The notes beneath the pieces are model-generated. The model was not told the DNA's origin. It searched no databases and saw only the letters and a program-made list of their open reading frames with translations. From Owenia fusiformis (lineage: Eukaryota; Annelida; Polychaeta; Sabellida; Oweniidae), in the NCBI GenBank assembly GCA_903813345.2, contig CAIIXF020000005.1:23937375-24001374 (forward strand): DNA of 64,000 nucleotides. Direction: 5' to 3'. The position numbers were made by a program, and so were the translations under genes. Below are positions 13,385-23,922 of this stretch, in pieces. Within the stretch, counting starts at the first letter, position 1. The number at the start of each line of letters is the position of its first letter.

Positions 13385-13475
13385 AAGACCCTGCGTGCAG
13401 AGTCTAGTTATAAACTACGAGACGAAGCTCTCTTTTGAGAAGCGAAGTCGAACGAATGTAAAGGGTACCAAAATT
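13385..13475 (+). repeat. Short CCCTGCG...AAAGGGTA repeat, uninterrupted copy
   Basis: This runs from ACCCTGCGTGCAGAGTCTAG through TTATAAACTACGAGACGAAG to CGAATGTAAAGGGTA. Related copies lie at 13505-13560 (partial), 26649-26706 (internally deleted) and 27580-27641 plus 28129-28160 (split by an insertion). The importance of this copy is that it preserves the intact TTATA target used by the insertion in the 27.6-28.1 kb copy. Confidence 0.65.
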
Positions 13476-13786
13476 CTAACAGTTGGCACGTATTCACTAG
13501 TTACTCTGCCAGAGTCTAGTTATGAAGACGAAGCTTTCTTTTAAGAAGTGAAGTCGATTGAATGCAAATGGGAATTTACTAGTATGTGTTATACTGAATT
13601 AATCTACAATTATTTGGGTGCAGGGATTATCATGCCCGACTCCTTTTTCAAAAATCTAGACTTCATTTACAATAAATACATTTCCAGGGGCTAGGTGTTC
13701 TACCTGTATCACCCGGAATAGCCCGACAACGGTAAAGTCCGATATAACGATGTCACAAATGGCGGACATAACCGTCGCTTCAATTA

Positions 13787-15078
13787 CACGGTGTATAACC
13801 CAAACGCTCCTACATGCGCGACGGAGCGTTTCATTACTGAAATTAAACAAAGAAACGCTCCGGAGTAGGAAAACTGTCTGGCGGGAATGATGAGCCGTCT
13901 GACAATTTCCCCAATAATGGGAATAAGAGGTATGAGTTACATATTTCGAGTATACCATTCGATGGGTGTGATATTCATGTTGTACGAGGCTGGCTGTTGA
14001 CGTTTGAAGCAATTAGGAAGAGCTGTACGAAGCAGTATAGTTATCAAAATTCAAAAACGTATTTGTCATTCTACCGGTCAAAACCCCTTTTGTCGATACA
14101 TGTGATTAGTTGAGCCAAGATTAGAGCACCAACGTATATTTTAGTCAAATTCCAATGCTTCAACGCACCATACATTATCGTAATAGTGATTTGATGACCG
14201 AAAATCCCGTCTTAAAAATGATGACATTCTCATATTCAAGAAACGCTCCGATCTGGTTAACACAGTGAATTGGAAACGCTCCGGTAGTCTAGATCAGTTA
14301 AGGAAATATATAGCTTGCCTTTCCTTTTCAGGAAGAGAAAGAAAAGATCTATCATACCCCTTGGCATCGATAGAAGAAAGATTAATTCACATATAAATTT
14401 TCGTTTTTTCTATAGTTTTATGATTTAGCACATATGTAGGCATGGCATCATCTAATGTATAGGCTTTAATCAGATAGTTGCACGTTTAGCACCACCAGAT
14501 TCAGATGTTTCAATTTGCCTTACAAGTACAACACGTTTTGAGAGATAGATTCGATTCGGAACTCTTCTCTAATAATCTGAAAATGATATCAAAACAAAAT
14601 GGTAAGAGCGTTTCTAAAATTGTGGTCTAAATCGACGGAGCGTTTCGAAGAAAACAAGCGATTTCTCGAGAACAAGTAATGGATTTGGACTGGGATTTTA
14701 GGAAATGAGAATATACGAGTTTGTGATCTACTACTTTAACAGAAAGATTAACGTTTTCATAGAAATACTAGTTTAATTCGTAATTTGTGGTCAAATCGTC
14801 ATCTTCAGATTCGTTCGATCTACACTACGGAGCTTTGATCAAGCAAATAACAGTTTACCACCAGAAGTTGAATAAATAAGATCTTTGCTCACGGTATTGT
14901 TCATCGAATGGTACATAATATTTCACCATGACATATGATATCTAAGAGAAACGAGAGAAAGAATACTTACAGTCATAGTAGAATCTTCATTAGCCGCCAT
15001 TTTATTTCGCTCTGGAGCGTTTCCGCGTAAATGTAACGCTCCGTCGTGCATGTAGGAGCGTTTGGGTTATACACCGTG
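13787..15078 (+). mobile_element. 1292-bp Transib-like non-autonomous element, copy 1
   Basis: It starts CACGGTGTATAACCC and ends with the exact inverse; terminal inverse homology continues for about 45 bp. AATTA lies directly on both sides (13782-13786 and 15079-15083), and the inverted host copy near 22630 shows one AATTA with no insert. A CAC-GGTG end plus a 5-bp duplication is the pattern of the Transib superfamily, the relatives of RAG1/RSS; that assignment is inference because no transposase is present. The (A/C)GGAGCGTTT word recurs about ten times on both strands. On the - strand a MAANEDSTMT start exon is followed by GTAAGT. A one-base loss relative to copy 2 near 14550 breaks the second exon-like frame. 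Confidence 0.8.
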
Positions 15079-15373
15079 AATTAGATTTTCATGAACTGTA
15101 TGTTTAATAGAGCCATAGACTAACAATCAATCAAAATGTCTATATACTCATTGTACAGTTAATAATGTTCTACCATCGAAATAAAGTCTTTAATTTAACC
15201 GATCAAAATGAGATACGGGACAACGGACACTGTAATTACCATATGCCGTTGTCTTTCTAAATTACTCAAATTCAGATTCCGTTGTCATTGACGATATCGA
15301 AGACGCCGGCGATTCACGACCCAATTTGATCGAAAATGGGATTTCATATGATACATTATCACAATAGCTTAAT

Positions 15374-16665
15374 CACGGTGTATAACCCAAACGCTCCTAC
15401 ATGCGCGACGGAGCGTTTCATTACTGAAAGTAAACAAAGAAACGCTCCGGAGTAGGAAAACTGGCTGGCGGGAATGATGAGCCATCTGACGATTTCCCCA
15501 ATAATGGGAATAAGAGGTATGAGTTACATATTTCGAGTATACCATTCGATGGGTGTGATATTCATGTTGTACTTGGCTGGCTGTTGACGGTTGAAGCAAT
15601 TAGGAAGAGCTGTACGAAGCAGTATAGTTATCAAAATTCAAAAACGTATTTGTCATTCTACCGGTCAAAACCCCTTTTGTCGATACATGTGATTAGTTGA
15701 GCCAAGATTAGAGCACCAACGTATATTTTAGTCAAATTCCAATGCTTCAACGCACCATACATTATCGTAATAGTGATTTGATGACCGAAAATCCAGCCTT
15801 AAAAATGATGACATTCTCATATTCAAGAAACGCTCCGATCTGGTTAACACAGTGAACTGGAAACGCTCCGGTAGTCTAGATCAGTTTAGGAAATATATAG
15901 CTTGCCTTTCCCTTCCAGGAAGCGAAAGAAAAGATCTATTATACCCCTTGGCATCAAAAGAAGAAAGATTAATTCACATATAAATTTTAGTTTTTTTCTA
16001 TAGTTTTATGATTTAGCACACATGTAGGCATGAAATCATCTAATGTAGGCTTAAATCAGCTAGTTGCACGTTTAGCACCACCAGGTTCAGATGTTTCAAT
16101 TTGCCTAACAAGTACAACACGTTTTTGAGAGATAGATTCGATTCGGAACTCTTCTCTAATAATCTGAAAATGATATCAAAACAAAATGGTAAGAGCGTTT
16201 CTAAAATTGTGTTCTAAATCGACGGAGCGTTTTGAGGAAAACAAGCGATTTCTCGAGTACAAGTAATGGATTTGGACTGGGATTTTAGGAAATGAGAATA
16301 TACGAGTTTGTGATCTACTACTTTAACAGAAAGATTAACGTTTTCATAGAAATACTAGTTTAATTCGTAATTTGTGGTCAAATCGTCATCTTCAGATTCG
16401 TTCGATCTACACTACGGAGCTTTGATCAAGCAAATAACAGTTTACCACCAGAAGTTGAATAAATAAGATCTTTCCTTACGGTATTGTTCATCGAATGGTA
16501 CATAATATTTCACCATAACATATGATATGTAAGAGAAACGAGAGAAACAATACTTACGGTCATAGTGGAATCTTCATTAGCCGCCATTTTATTTCGCTCC
16601 GGAGCGTTTCCGCGTAAATGAAACGCTCCGTCGTGCATGTAGGAGCGTTTGGGTTATACACCGTG
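15374..16665 (+). mobile_element. 1292-bp Transib-like non-autonomous element, copy 2
   Basis: Same length, orientation and ends as copy 1, differing by scattered substitutions and small indels. The direct flanks are TTAAT (15369-15373 and 16666-16670), different from copy 1. The two copies are therefore independent insertions and not a segmental duplication. The inverted host copy near 22350 lacks this insert. On the - strand the exon-like second block (about 16066-16165) is open here: it follows a TTTTCAG acceptor and begins IIREEFRIESISQKR, joining in phase to MAANEDSTMT. I do not recognise that peptide. Confidence 0.8.
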
Positions 16666-16800
16666 TTAATACATGCACAGAATTAGCGACGATAAAATCC
16701 CATGAAATTAGGACCAAGTGATTAAACAGTTGAAGCGACGGTTATGTGCGCCATTTGTGACAACGGTATCTGACTTTACCGTAGTCAGGCTATTCCGGTG

Positions 16801-19517
16801 TGTGTATGCTGGGGCACGTGATATATTTGAGTGATCTATAGCATAGGTGTGAATCTCTGGGTTGTTACTTAAGTAGTATTATGGGAGAGATGATGTAAAT
16901 ATTTACTATTACACTTTGCCTTTGTAAGAAAAATTTAACTCTCAGATGTTTTGAATATACATGTACAGCAAATAAGTGAATTCTCTTTGGCATAAGGTGA
17001 TGTAGGACCATTAATCTACATATCAATTACCGGATTTACATTAATGTTGTTCAAATTATCATGTAGTTCTAAAATGACTTGCACATATAATGCATTGACA
17101 TTGATGTTATTGCTTCCATTTACGATGTATAACTGATGAATAATGGTCTTTGAAAAAAACTTAAATATGTTTAACACAATCTCACAACTCCTATCTTGCT
17201 TTCCTAACTTAACACAGGTTACATACAACAGGTGATAAGATAACCGGGGCCAACCATAAATCTTGGGTGTAACATTTTTAAGAAAAATATTCACGTCTAA
17301 ATAATGAACGCATCTGGTAATTACAATAATAATGTTTACATGATTACTTGGAAAACAATTGAAGGCTAAAGAGAAATTCAGGATTTGCTTGCTTTGTGGT
17401 ATCCAGTACAGCATTCTGGATCTGGTGGAGAATAAGGTAGGCCCACAAAATTAATCTAAACGGTTCGCCAAGTATTTCACTGCCAGTAGATGTTTTAGTT
17501 AAGATAGGAAGAACTAAGATCTAAATCATCTGTATTGATCTTCCTAAACATGCCGATTGTGTAATAATATGATTGCACATCTTAATGAATTTACGTGTTT
17601 CGTAACCATGGTAAACCAAAGCAATTTTAATCGTTATAAGAAAGGAGATACTCTGGGGGTCAGAATGGTATTTCGTAGCACAGGTTATGTCGTTCGACGT
17701 TACCCCGGGGTACGTTTGTCACAGTAAGATGTCATACCGGTGGGACACTTAAATGCATCTGGTGAAGGCCACATCAACCAGTTCCCTCTCGTAGCATTTA
17801 ATGAGAATAATAGGCCCTCAATGCAGCTAGCCTATTTCATCAATATATTTATGCCCCACCTTTTATAGATGCAATAATTCTGCGATTCTCTGATATATGG
17901 GATCAGATATACTTTATTATTGTAGTTGTAGCAGAAAAACTCCCGCTTATCGATTCGATAAACAGCAACATGACATTGTAGATCTGTACCTTTGTACTTT
18001 TGTACACGGTGTACAGGAAATAAAGTAACGGGTTCTTAAAAGCGATACCAAAATATTTGTATTCTGGTACAACTGATGCTGTATTGATGTGTCCTTTATT
18101 AATTTCGTCACATTGATCTATTTTCATATAGTTTGCTGCTTCTGGTTCATTTATTCATCCAAAATTGAATAGATTAGTAGTTTGTTAATTTGTTTTATCT
18201 AATTAGATGGACTCTGAAGTTCTCGTTTGGTCAATTATGTTAGAATGCAAGACAAATATAAATGCCTCATTTTAGATTTTCGACATTCTTTCTACTGAAA
18301 CTAATCTAGTATTTTAAAATTACCTCCCAAAGAAGTTTATTCATCATTTTTGTTCGTTTTGCCTCATCTATTTAAATTTGCCTTACCTACTCGCCCCTGC
18401 TTTAAAAGCACTCGTGTCCTTACGTCCCGAACACCCTGTAGGCTGAGCTCATATATTCACGAATATTTCCCAAGATACCTTGGTGTTTCCTCATGATTGT
18501 CTGTATATATTATTTATAATATTTATTGTATGTTATATAGTCTCTGTATATACAGTGTCTATGATTGTATGAATAGATATAGTCGTCCTGTATGTGTACA
18601 TATACAACCCCAATCCGTCTCAAAAATACAAGTGAATGCTATCATAATGCTAGTCAGCACCACATTAAAAAAAACAATATGATTCGTTGAAAAATCATAT
18701 CAATTGAATAGGATATATTTGGCACTGTATTATTATATTAGATTGTGCTTATGATTGATTTTTATTCCACACAAAAATATCAATATCAATAATATCTTAA
18801 TAGGTTGGTGATTCGCATAGGTGGCAGGTTTAATACTAGTACGTTTTTTTGTACTTTCTATTGTATAAGTTGACATAGAAATTGGTTCAAATGACAGGTA
18901 CGTTATTCAAACTAATATCAAAAAGTCCATCTAATCCTGTTTCTCATGAAAGTAGATTTAATATTCAGCTATTTTTGTATTAGGAATGCAGTTATATTCA
19001 CATATTGTTACTTATAATCTAGAATTTTAATTCTTTAGATTGACAGATACCTCCATTACCCTTTTAGCTATAAAGTTAAATTATTGATTCTCTCAGTTAT
19101 GAATTCGACATGTATCGGGTACAAGTTTAAAGTAACAGTGACCTTTATCAACCATGCCCCATGTGACATTCCCCGTTTCAGTTAACATTGGCATTTCCAT
19201 AATAATCTAATATATTGCTAATTCAGAATACCCCTATGAGTCAAAAAGGCATGTTGACATTTGACATTTTAACTTAAAGTGCGCACCTAATTCTAGAAAA
19301 TGGAAAGGAAAATATGATTTGACGGAAGACCTGAGATGAGGTTTTTCTGATCACAAACTTCAGGTGAATGATCTTTTGAATGAGTTTTTTTTACTAAGTT
19401 TCATTCTGACGATGATTTTGAATTCAATGACAAGTCTTAATACTCCATATATTGTCAAGATCAGAGAGGTCTCTCACAAAGTTTTGGCTCAATATTTCTT
19501 GTCAGATTTGTCATCTG
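16801..19517. other. No gene recognised
   Basis: The longest open frame (17016-17414, - strand, 132 codons) has a low-complexity hydrophobic composition and no family resemblance; I regard it as chance in AT-rich DNA. A CCCCGGGGTA word near 17703 recalls the one near 1095. Nothing else could be delimited. Confidence 0.5.
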
Positions 19518-20635
19518 TATGTACAGTGATCGCCTACTATTACAAGTGCGTGAGTAATGACTCGACAAGATCCACAAAATTCAAATGTATTGTAACGGTT
19601 ATTTTATTAAATGATTTATTTGTGTCTATATTACAGGCTTCTGGTGATTCAATTGGGTTTTTTAGGCACCAGACGACCCATATGCTTTGAAAAATATATA
19701 TCAGTTTGACCATTTTTCTAATATGTGATGGAATTTACAGTGTGTGTTATAGTGTTTTATAGTGTGAGTTTCAGCAGACCAGACACCCAGAAATGTTTGA
19801 TTTTGATGCTATTGACAATTTCATGGGTGTGTTCAATCACACCCCTAGCTTATGAGGTTGACCATCTTCGAATTCCAATTTGCAAGTTGGAGAAAGGAGA
19901 ACCTTCAGAATCAAGATAGAGGTTGACTGACCAGATTCTATTTACCTAGTTCATAGGAAGTGCATAATCTAGGCTGAATAAGATATCTCATTCATTAAAA
20001 TCCTCAATCAATCTGTGACAAAATAATAAGACATGACCAGAAATTCCATCCTCTGATTCCAAGGTATGATGTTCTGCAATGTGGTTAATAATGTTTGGGG
20101 ATTTAGGAGTTCATATAGAAGGACAGTAATAACATGTGAATCCAAGCAATCTGAAATGCAAAGAGCAAATATTATTAGAATCAAAATGGTAAACTCGCAC
20201 ACTTGGCTGATCATAATTATTTTTCATAACATCCCTTTTACTCGGTATTGAAGGGGAGTTGGAACGTGGTATGCATGGAATGTTAAGTATTATGTATATT
20301 AAGCATAGGTATGTTGGTTTTGTGGTTTTTGGTAATCTAAAAACAGAAAATTTGGTGAAATATACATTTTCGTCGGCGGGTTATTGATTTTGCTTCAATT
20401 ATCAACTCAGTTTAGGTATTTCGGTTAAGCCAGTCACTGAATCATTTTGCCAAATGATTATTGGGTCTGTTATATAGCATATGGAATACCATTTATAGGT
20501 AAAATAATATTACAGTGGTAAAGAAAAGAGAACCAAGCATACCTTTCCTCCGACATTTAGAATTTTGCGAATCTTGTCGAGTCATTACTCACGCACATGT
20601 AATAATAGGCGATCACTGTACATACAGTGTAATAA
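19518..20635. repeat. Inverted-repeat pair, probable decayed transposon arms
   Basis: About 19518-19585 is inverted at about 20570-20635. Shared words include TACAGTGATCGCCTA, ATTACAAGTGCGTGAGTAAT (ATTACATGTGCGTGAGTAAT in the other arm) and GACTCGACAAGAT. The ~1 kb between them has no gene. Overlapping open frames (for example 19364-19687) simply read through the arm and look non-coding. The element ends could not be found. Confidence 0.5.
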
Positions 20636-20968
20636 CTGATAGCGCATCGACAAGGTTTATGCGTTTGACATGTGGGACTCAGTCTGTGGTCATTTCTTGT
20701 GTTAAATGGTATCTTTCAAAGCAATTGTAGATCACTCTAAAAATGATATTTTGTTAACAAGCACATAGCGTTGAGTAAATGTATCGGTTTAATTTTCAAC
20801 ACAAATCAAGTTTCTTCAAATGGTGTTTGGTTCAAATGACAGATTTGAACCAATTAGTTGTTAAATGAAAGATTCCGCGCACGTAAACATACTGAGATCT
20901 GGAAAACTCTTACCCTAGACGGTATACAAAATCCCTCAGTTGAGTTTCAAATTAATAGTTATGTTATG

Positions 20969-21006
20969 CTTGTTGTGTTGTGTTGTATTGTGTTGTATTG
21001 TGTTGT
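20969..21006 (+). repeat. TTGTG/TTGTAT microsatellite
   Basis: Short simple repeat of TGTTG with interspersed TATTG units, immediately before the inverted-repeat element at 21022. Confidence 0.8.
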
Positions 21007-21021
21007 CAAACGAGTTAATGC

Positions 21022-21905
21022 AGAGACGTGTCGCAAAAAGCTCGCGCACGCATTGTTACACATTTTGTGGCGTAATCCAGAGGATCCTCGCTTTTAACAT
21101 GATAGAATGTGACGTTTTTGAGAAAAATCCTTTCGTCCTCCACATTTACCTCTATATCTCAAAACATTTTAGACGAATAACTCTGATATCATATATATAT
21201 TGTTAATGGGCTAGGAGCATCATAAAACACGAATCAATTGATATTTTAGGTGAAATAAATATACGTGTTGCTGTGCTTGAAAATAGGCGAATGGCGTAAA
21301 TTAGCCCTATTTTAATAAATTTTGAAAACCTTTCGTCCTCCACTTTTCCACATACAACAGAAAACACATAATTTTGTGAACAAAATCAACTATTTATTAA
21401 TAAACTACAGTTTAGGAGCAAAATAATCATGTATGATTTATTAAAAATTGATCTCGTATTTTTTGTTTAATGTAGACCTGAAAAGTTGAAGGTACCAAAA
21501 AATGAGCAAAAAAGGTCGCTGTCAACAGATTCTATTTTTCAGACTCTATGACGTCACAATATGGGACGCTTACTAAAATTCATCCTTTTAAATAAAACTT
21601 CCATCTACCTTTATCAAGACGAAAAATAAGTATAATAGTCATATATTGTTTGAGTTATGAGCGTTTAAAGACGAAAAATAATTCAAAATGTAACGTGTCA
21701 ACATGGGATATTTGCCAGATGTTTTTTAAAAACGAACGCGCAAAAAATGTGAATGGAGTGTAGTTGATCTAAAATCTTCATCGAAACAGCTTTAAAATGA
21801 TATATAACTTTAATTAGAATATTATCTTATAATCCGGGGAATCAAAGTTACATTCACGCGATACCCTTAAAAAACAAATGCGCCACCTTTTTGCGACACG
21901 TCAGA
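21022..21905. mobile_element. 0.88-kb element with GACGTGTCGCAAAAAG ends
   Basis: The left end GACGTGTCGCAAAAAG is mirrored exactly by CTTTTTGCGACACGTC at the right end, and inverse similarity continues weakly inward (GCGC(A/G)C). Inside, the phrase CCTTTCGTCCTCCAC occurs twice in direct orientation (about 21130 and 21330). Several stretches are AT-only. No reading frame of useful length. I could not settle the target duplication, so the superfamily is unknown. Confidence 0.55.
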
Positions 21906-22262
21906 TGTAACATATTTTCTCCAAGTGTATGCTTCTCAAACTACATCGGATGATATCTCATTTATTATCAATGACAGTATATATTAGTATAACTTTTTTT
22001 CATCCTTACTATAAATCAATTCATGATCTGATCAATAAGTATCAGAAAAAGCATATGTTATAACAAAATTCTATCAGAATGAACGTATGCATCACTACAC
22101 ATTGATAGCAATTTTATTAATAAAAAAGTAGATTAACGCCTTTTGATCTACTGGTGAAGAAACTTCTAATATTTGTGGTAGGTTGGTATGAATAATGTTA
22201 TTTGTGATATTAATATCAAATCCCAATTCTTAACAGGATGATTAAACTTCAAGTATGTATTT

Positions 22263-22701
22263 CCGTTGTCACAAATGGCGGACTCAACCGTCGCTTCAAC
22301 TGTTTAATCACTTGGTCCTCATTTCATGGGATTTTATCGTCGCTAATTCTGTGCATGCACTAAACTCTTGTGATAATGTATCATGAATCGCCACAATATA
22401 GCGTCTTCGATATCGTCAATGACAACGGAATCTGAATTTGAGTAATTTAGAAAGACAACGGCATATGGTAATTACAGTGTCCGTTGTCCCGTATCTCATT
22501 TTGATCGGTTAAATTAAAGACTTTATTTCGATGGTAGAACATTGTTAACTGTACAATGAGTATAAAGACACTTTGATTGATTGTTCTTCCAAAGGAATTT
22601 ATTAAACATACAGTTCATGAAAATCTAATTGAAGCAACAGTTATATCCACCATTTGTGACAACGATATCTGACTTTACCGTTGTCAGGCTATTCCGGGGT
22701 G
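22263..22701 (-). mobile_element. Uninterrupted copy of the host MITE, one end truncated
   Basis: Inverted relative to the copy at 13710-16800. It reads continuously across both positions where that copy carries the 1292-bp elements: around 22350 (TTAAT site) and around 22630 (AATTA site). The right end ...GGCTATTCCGGGGTG is intact; the other end starts at TTGTCACAAATGGCGG and lacks the outer ~40-60 bp. It acts as an internal control for the nested structure. Confidence 0.8.
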
Positions 22702-23922
22702 AAATTGTAACATTTTTAGTTCAACTGAGGTAAAAATGTACTTTTCATTCTAGTTATATCACATTCTTCTCTCAAATGTATCAGATATTAGCAAGTAGTT
22801 TGAGTAAAAATAGGAATGTCTCAACTCATGAAGATGTTGTGTTTAAATTTAGAATTCCTTTGGCAAGGCAGTTCTTCTGAGTGAACGTAATCGCAGTTTC
22901 ATCACGATGAATAATCATAAATGTATCCCCGTGATTCAATAATTTCTGGGAACAATTTTCTGCAATGCATAAATAAAGAAGCACAATAATTTACTTTCTC
23001 CTTGCTTTTTATCTCAACACGGCTAATTCAATAATGCTACCCTATTGATGATTCTGATAACGTCAGCACCATCCACTGAGCGGAGGGCTACAGGCATCAT
23101 ACACTCCGTTCCTTCCTATAAGGAACACAAGGCTTCATAAATCATATTTTTTAATCCTTCCTAAAGGAACAGAGTGGATGACGTCTGGCGCAGGCTGCGT
23201 CAGCAAAGAAGAGATCAGTGATCAGCATCTTCACCTTATTGCAACACTGCTAACGTCCCAAACGACCCTCCTTAAAGCTCTCCAATGTAAAGCTCCGACG
23301 TTAACATAACAAATATTTTACTTTTCAAATGAGACAAATTGACGGTTGGAGAACACTTAAACTGTAATCTATGTCAATAATCAATAGCTTGTGTTATTTT
23401 CCAGATGACTGATTTTGACGATCGAGCTAGATAACAATGTTCATCGACTGTTGCAAGGTGATCACATATTGGATCTAACTACATCAACGATTTGGATTAC
23501 TTTATTTTGATTAACAAGTTAACTGCAAATTGAATCCAGTGTTGAATGTGTCCATATGTCGATGCTCTACTCACATCAAGCACGAGAATCAGGAATACCA
23601 GTATATCATACTACTGAGAATTAATTAAAAAGCCTGGTTGTACTACTTAATAGTTACCCGAGGAGATTTACACACGATTGCTAGCACACATCTATAAATG
23701 CTGTCATGTCTTTGACACATGAGATTATAACTTACCATGCATAACGAATGGTGGGTAATAAGACAGTTGTGAAAAAACGAGAGATGCGCAGTGGATCGAT
23801 CGTTGAATAAGTGTGCTGTCTAATACCACTAGAATGATTCAAAGGCTCAACAACTACCTCATTGACTTTTATCGGCGTTTCGAAAGGCGTTTGACAGTCA
23901 TTATGTATCAGTTTGGCACACC
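22702..23922. other. Upstream region of the Kv channel gene
   Basis: No other gene is visible. A compact inverted pair, ACTCCGTTCCTTCCTATAAGG (about 23102) against CCTTCCTAAAGGAACAGAGTG (about 23156), could form a hairpin. In the channel's frame the reading is closed by TGA at 23863-23865, with no ATG between it and the start codon. No TATA box could be assigned with confidence. Confidence 0.5.

Larger units (their letters stand above)
13710..16800 (+). mobile_element. Host MITE (about 0.5 kb) with two nested insertions
   Basis: The left end CACCCGGAATAGCC is mirrored by GGCTATTCCGGTG at the right end. Inverted homology continues for about 70 bp through GGTAAAGTC, TGTCACAAATGGCG and CCGTCGCTTCAA. 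Removing the two 1292-bp insertions and their 5-bp duplications leaves 497 bp, similar to the inverted copy at 22263-22701, which lacks them. Flanks TGTAT and TGTGT may be a decayed 5-bp duplication. No coding capacity; mobilised by an unknown transposase. Confidence 0.8.

Noticed and set aside
13656-14012. 118-codon minus-strand frame and its counterpart at 15369-15599
   Set aside because: Both lie at the left end of the 1292-bp elements and read out through the terminal inverted repeat; no family resemblance. The exon-like blocks further inside are more interesting.
17016-17414. 132-codon minus-strand open frame
   Set aside because: No recognisable domain, repetitive Asn/Ile-rich composition, no supporting splice or regulatory context; such lengths occur by chance in AT-rich DNA.
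19364-19690. 108-codon plus-strand frame
   Set aside because: It reads through one arm of an inverted-repeat pair and the other arm gives a different frame; no protein family recognised.
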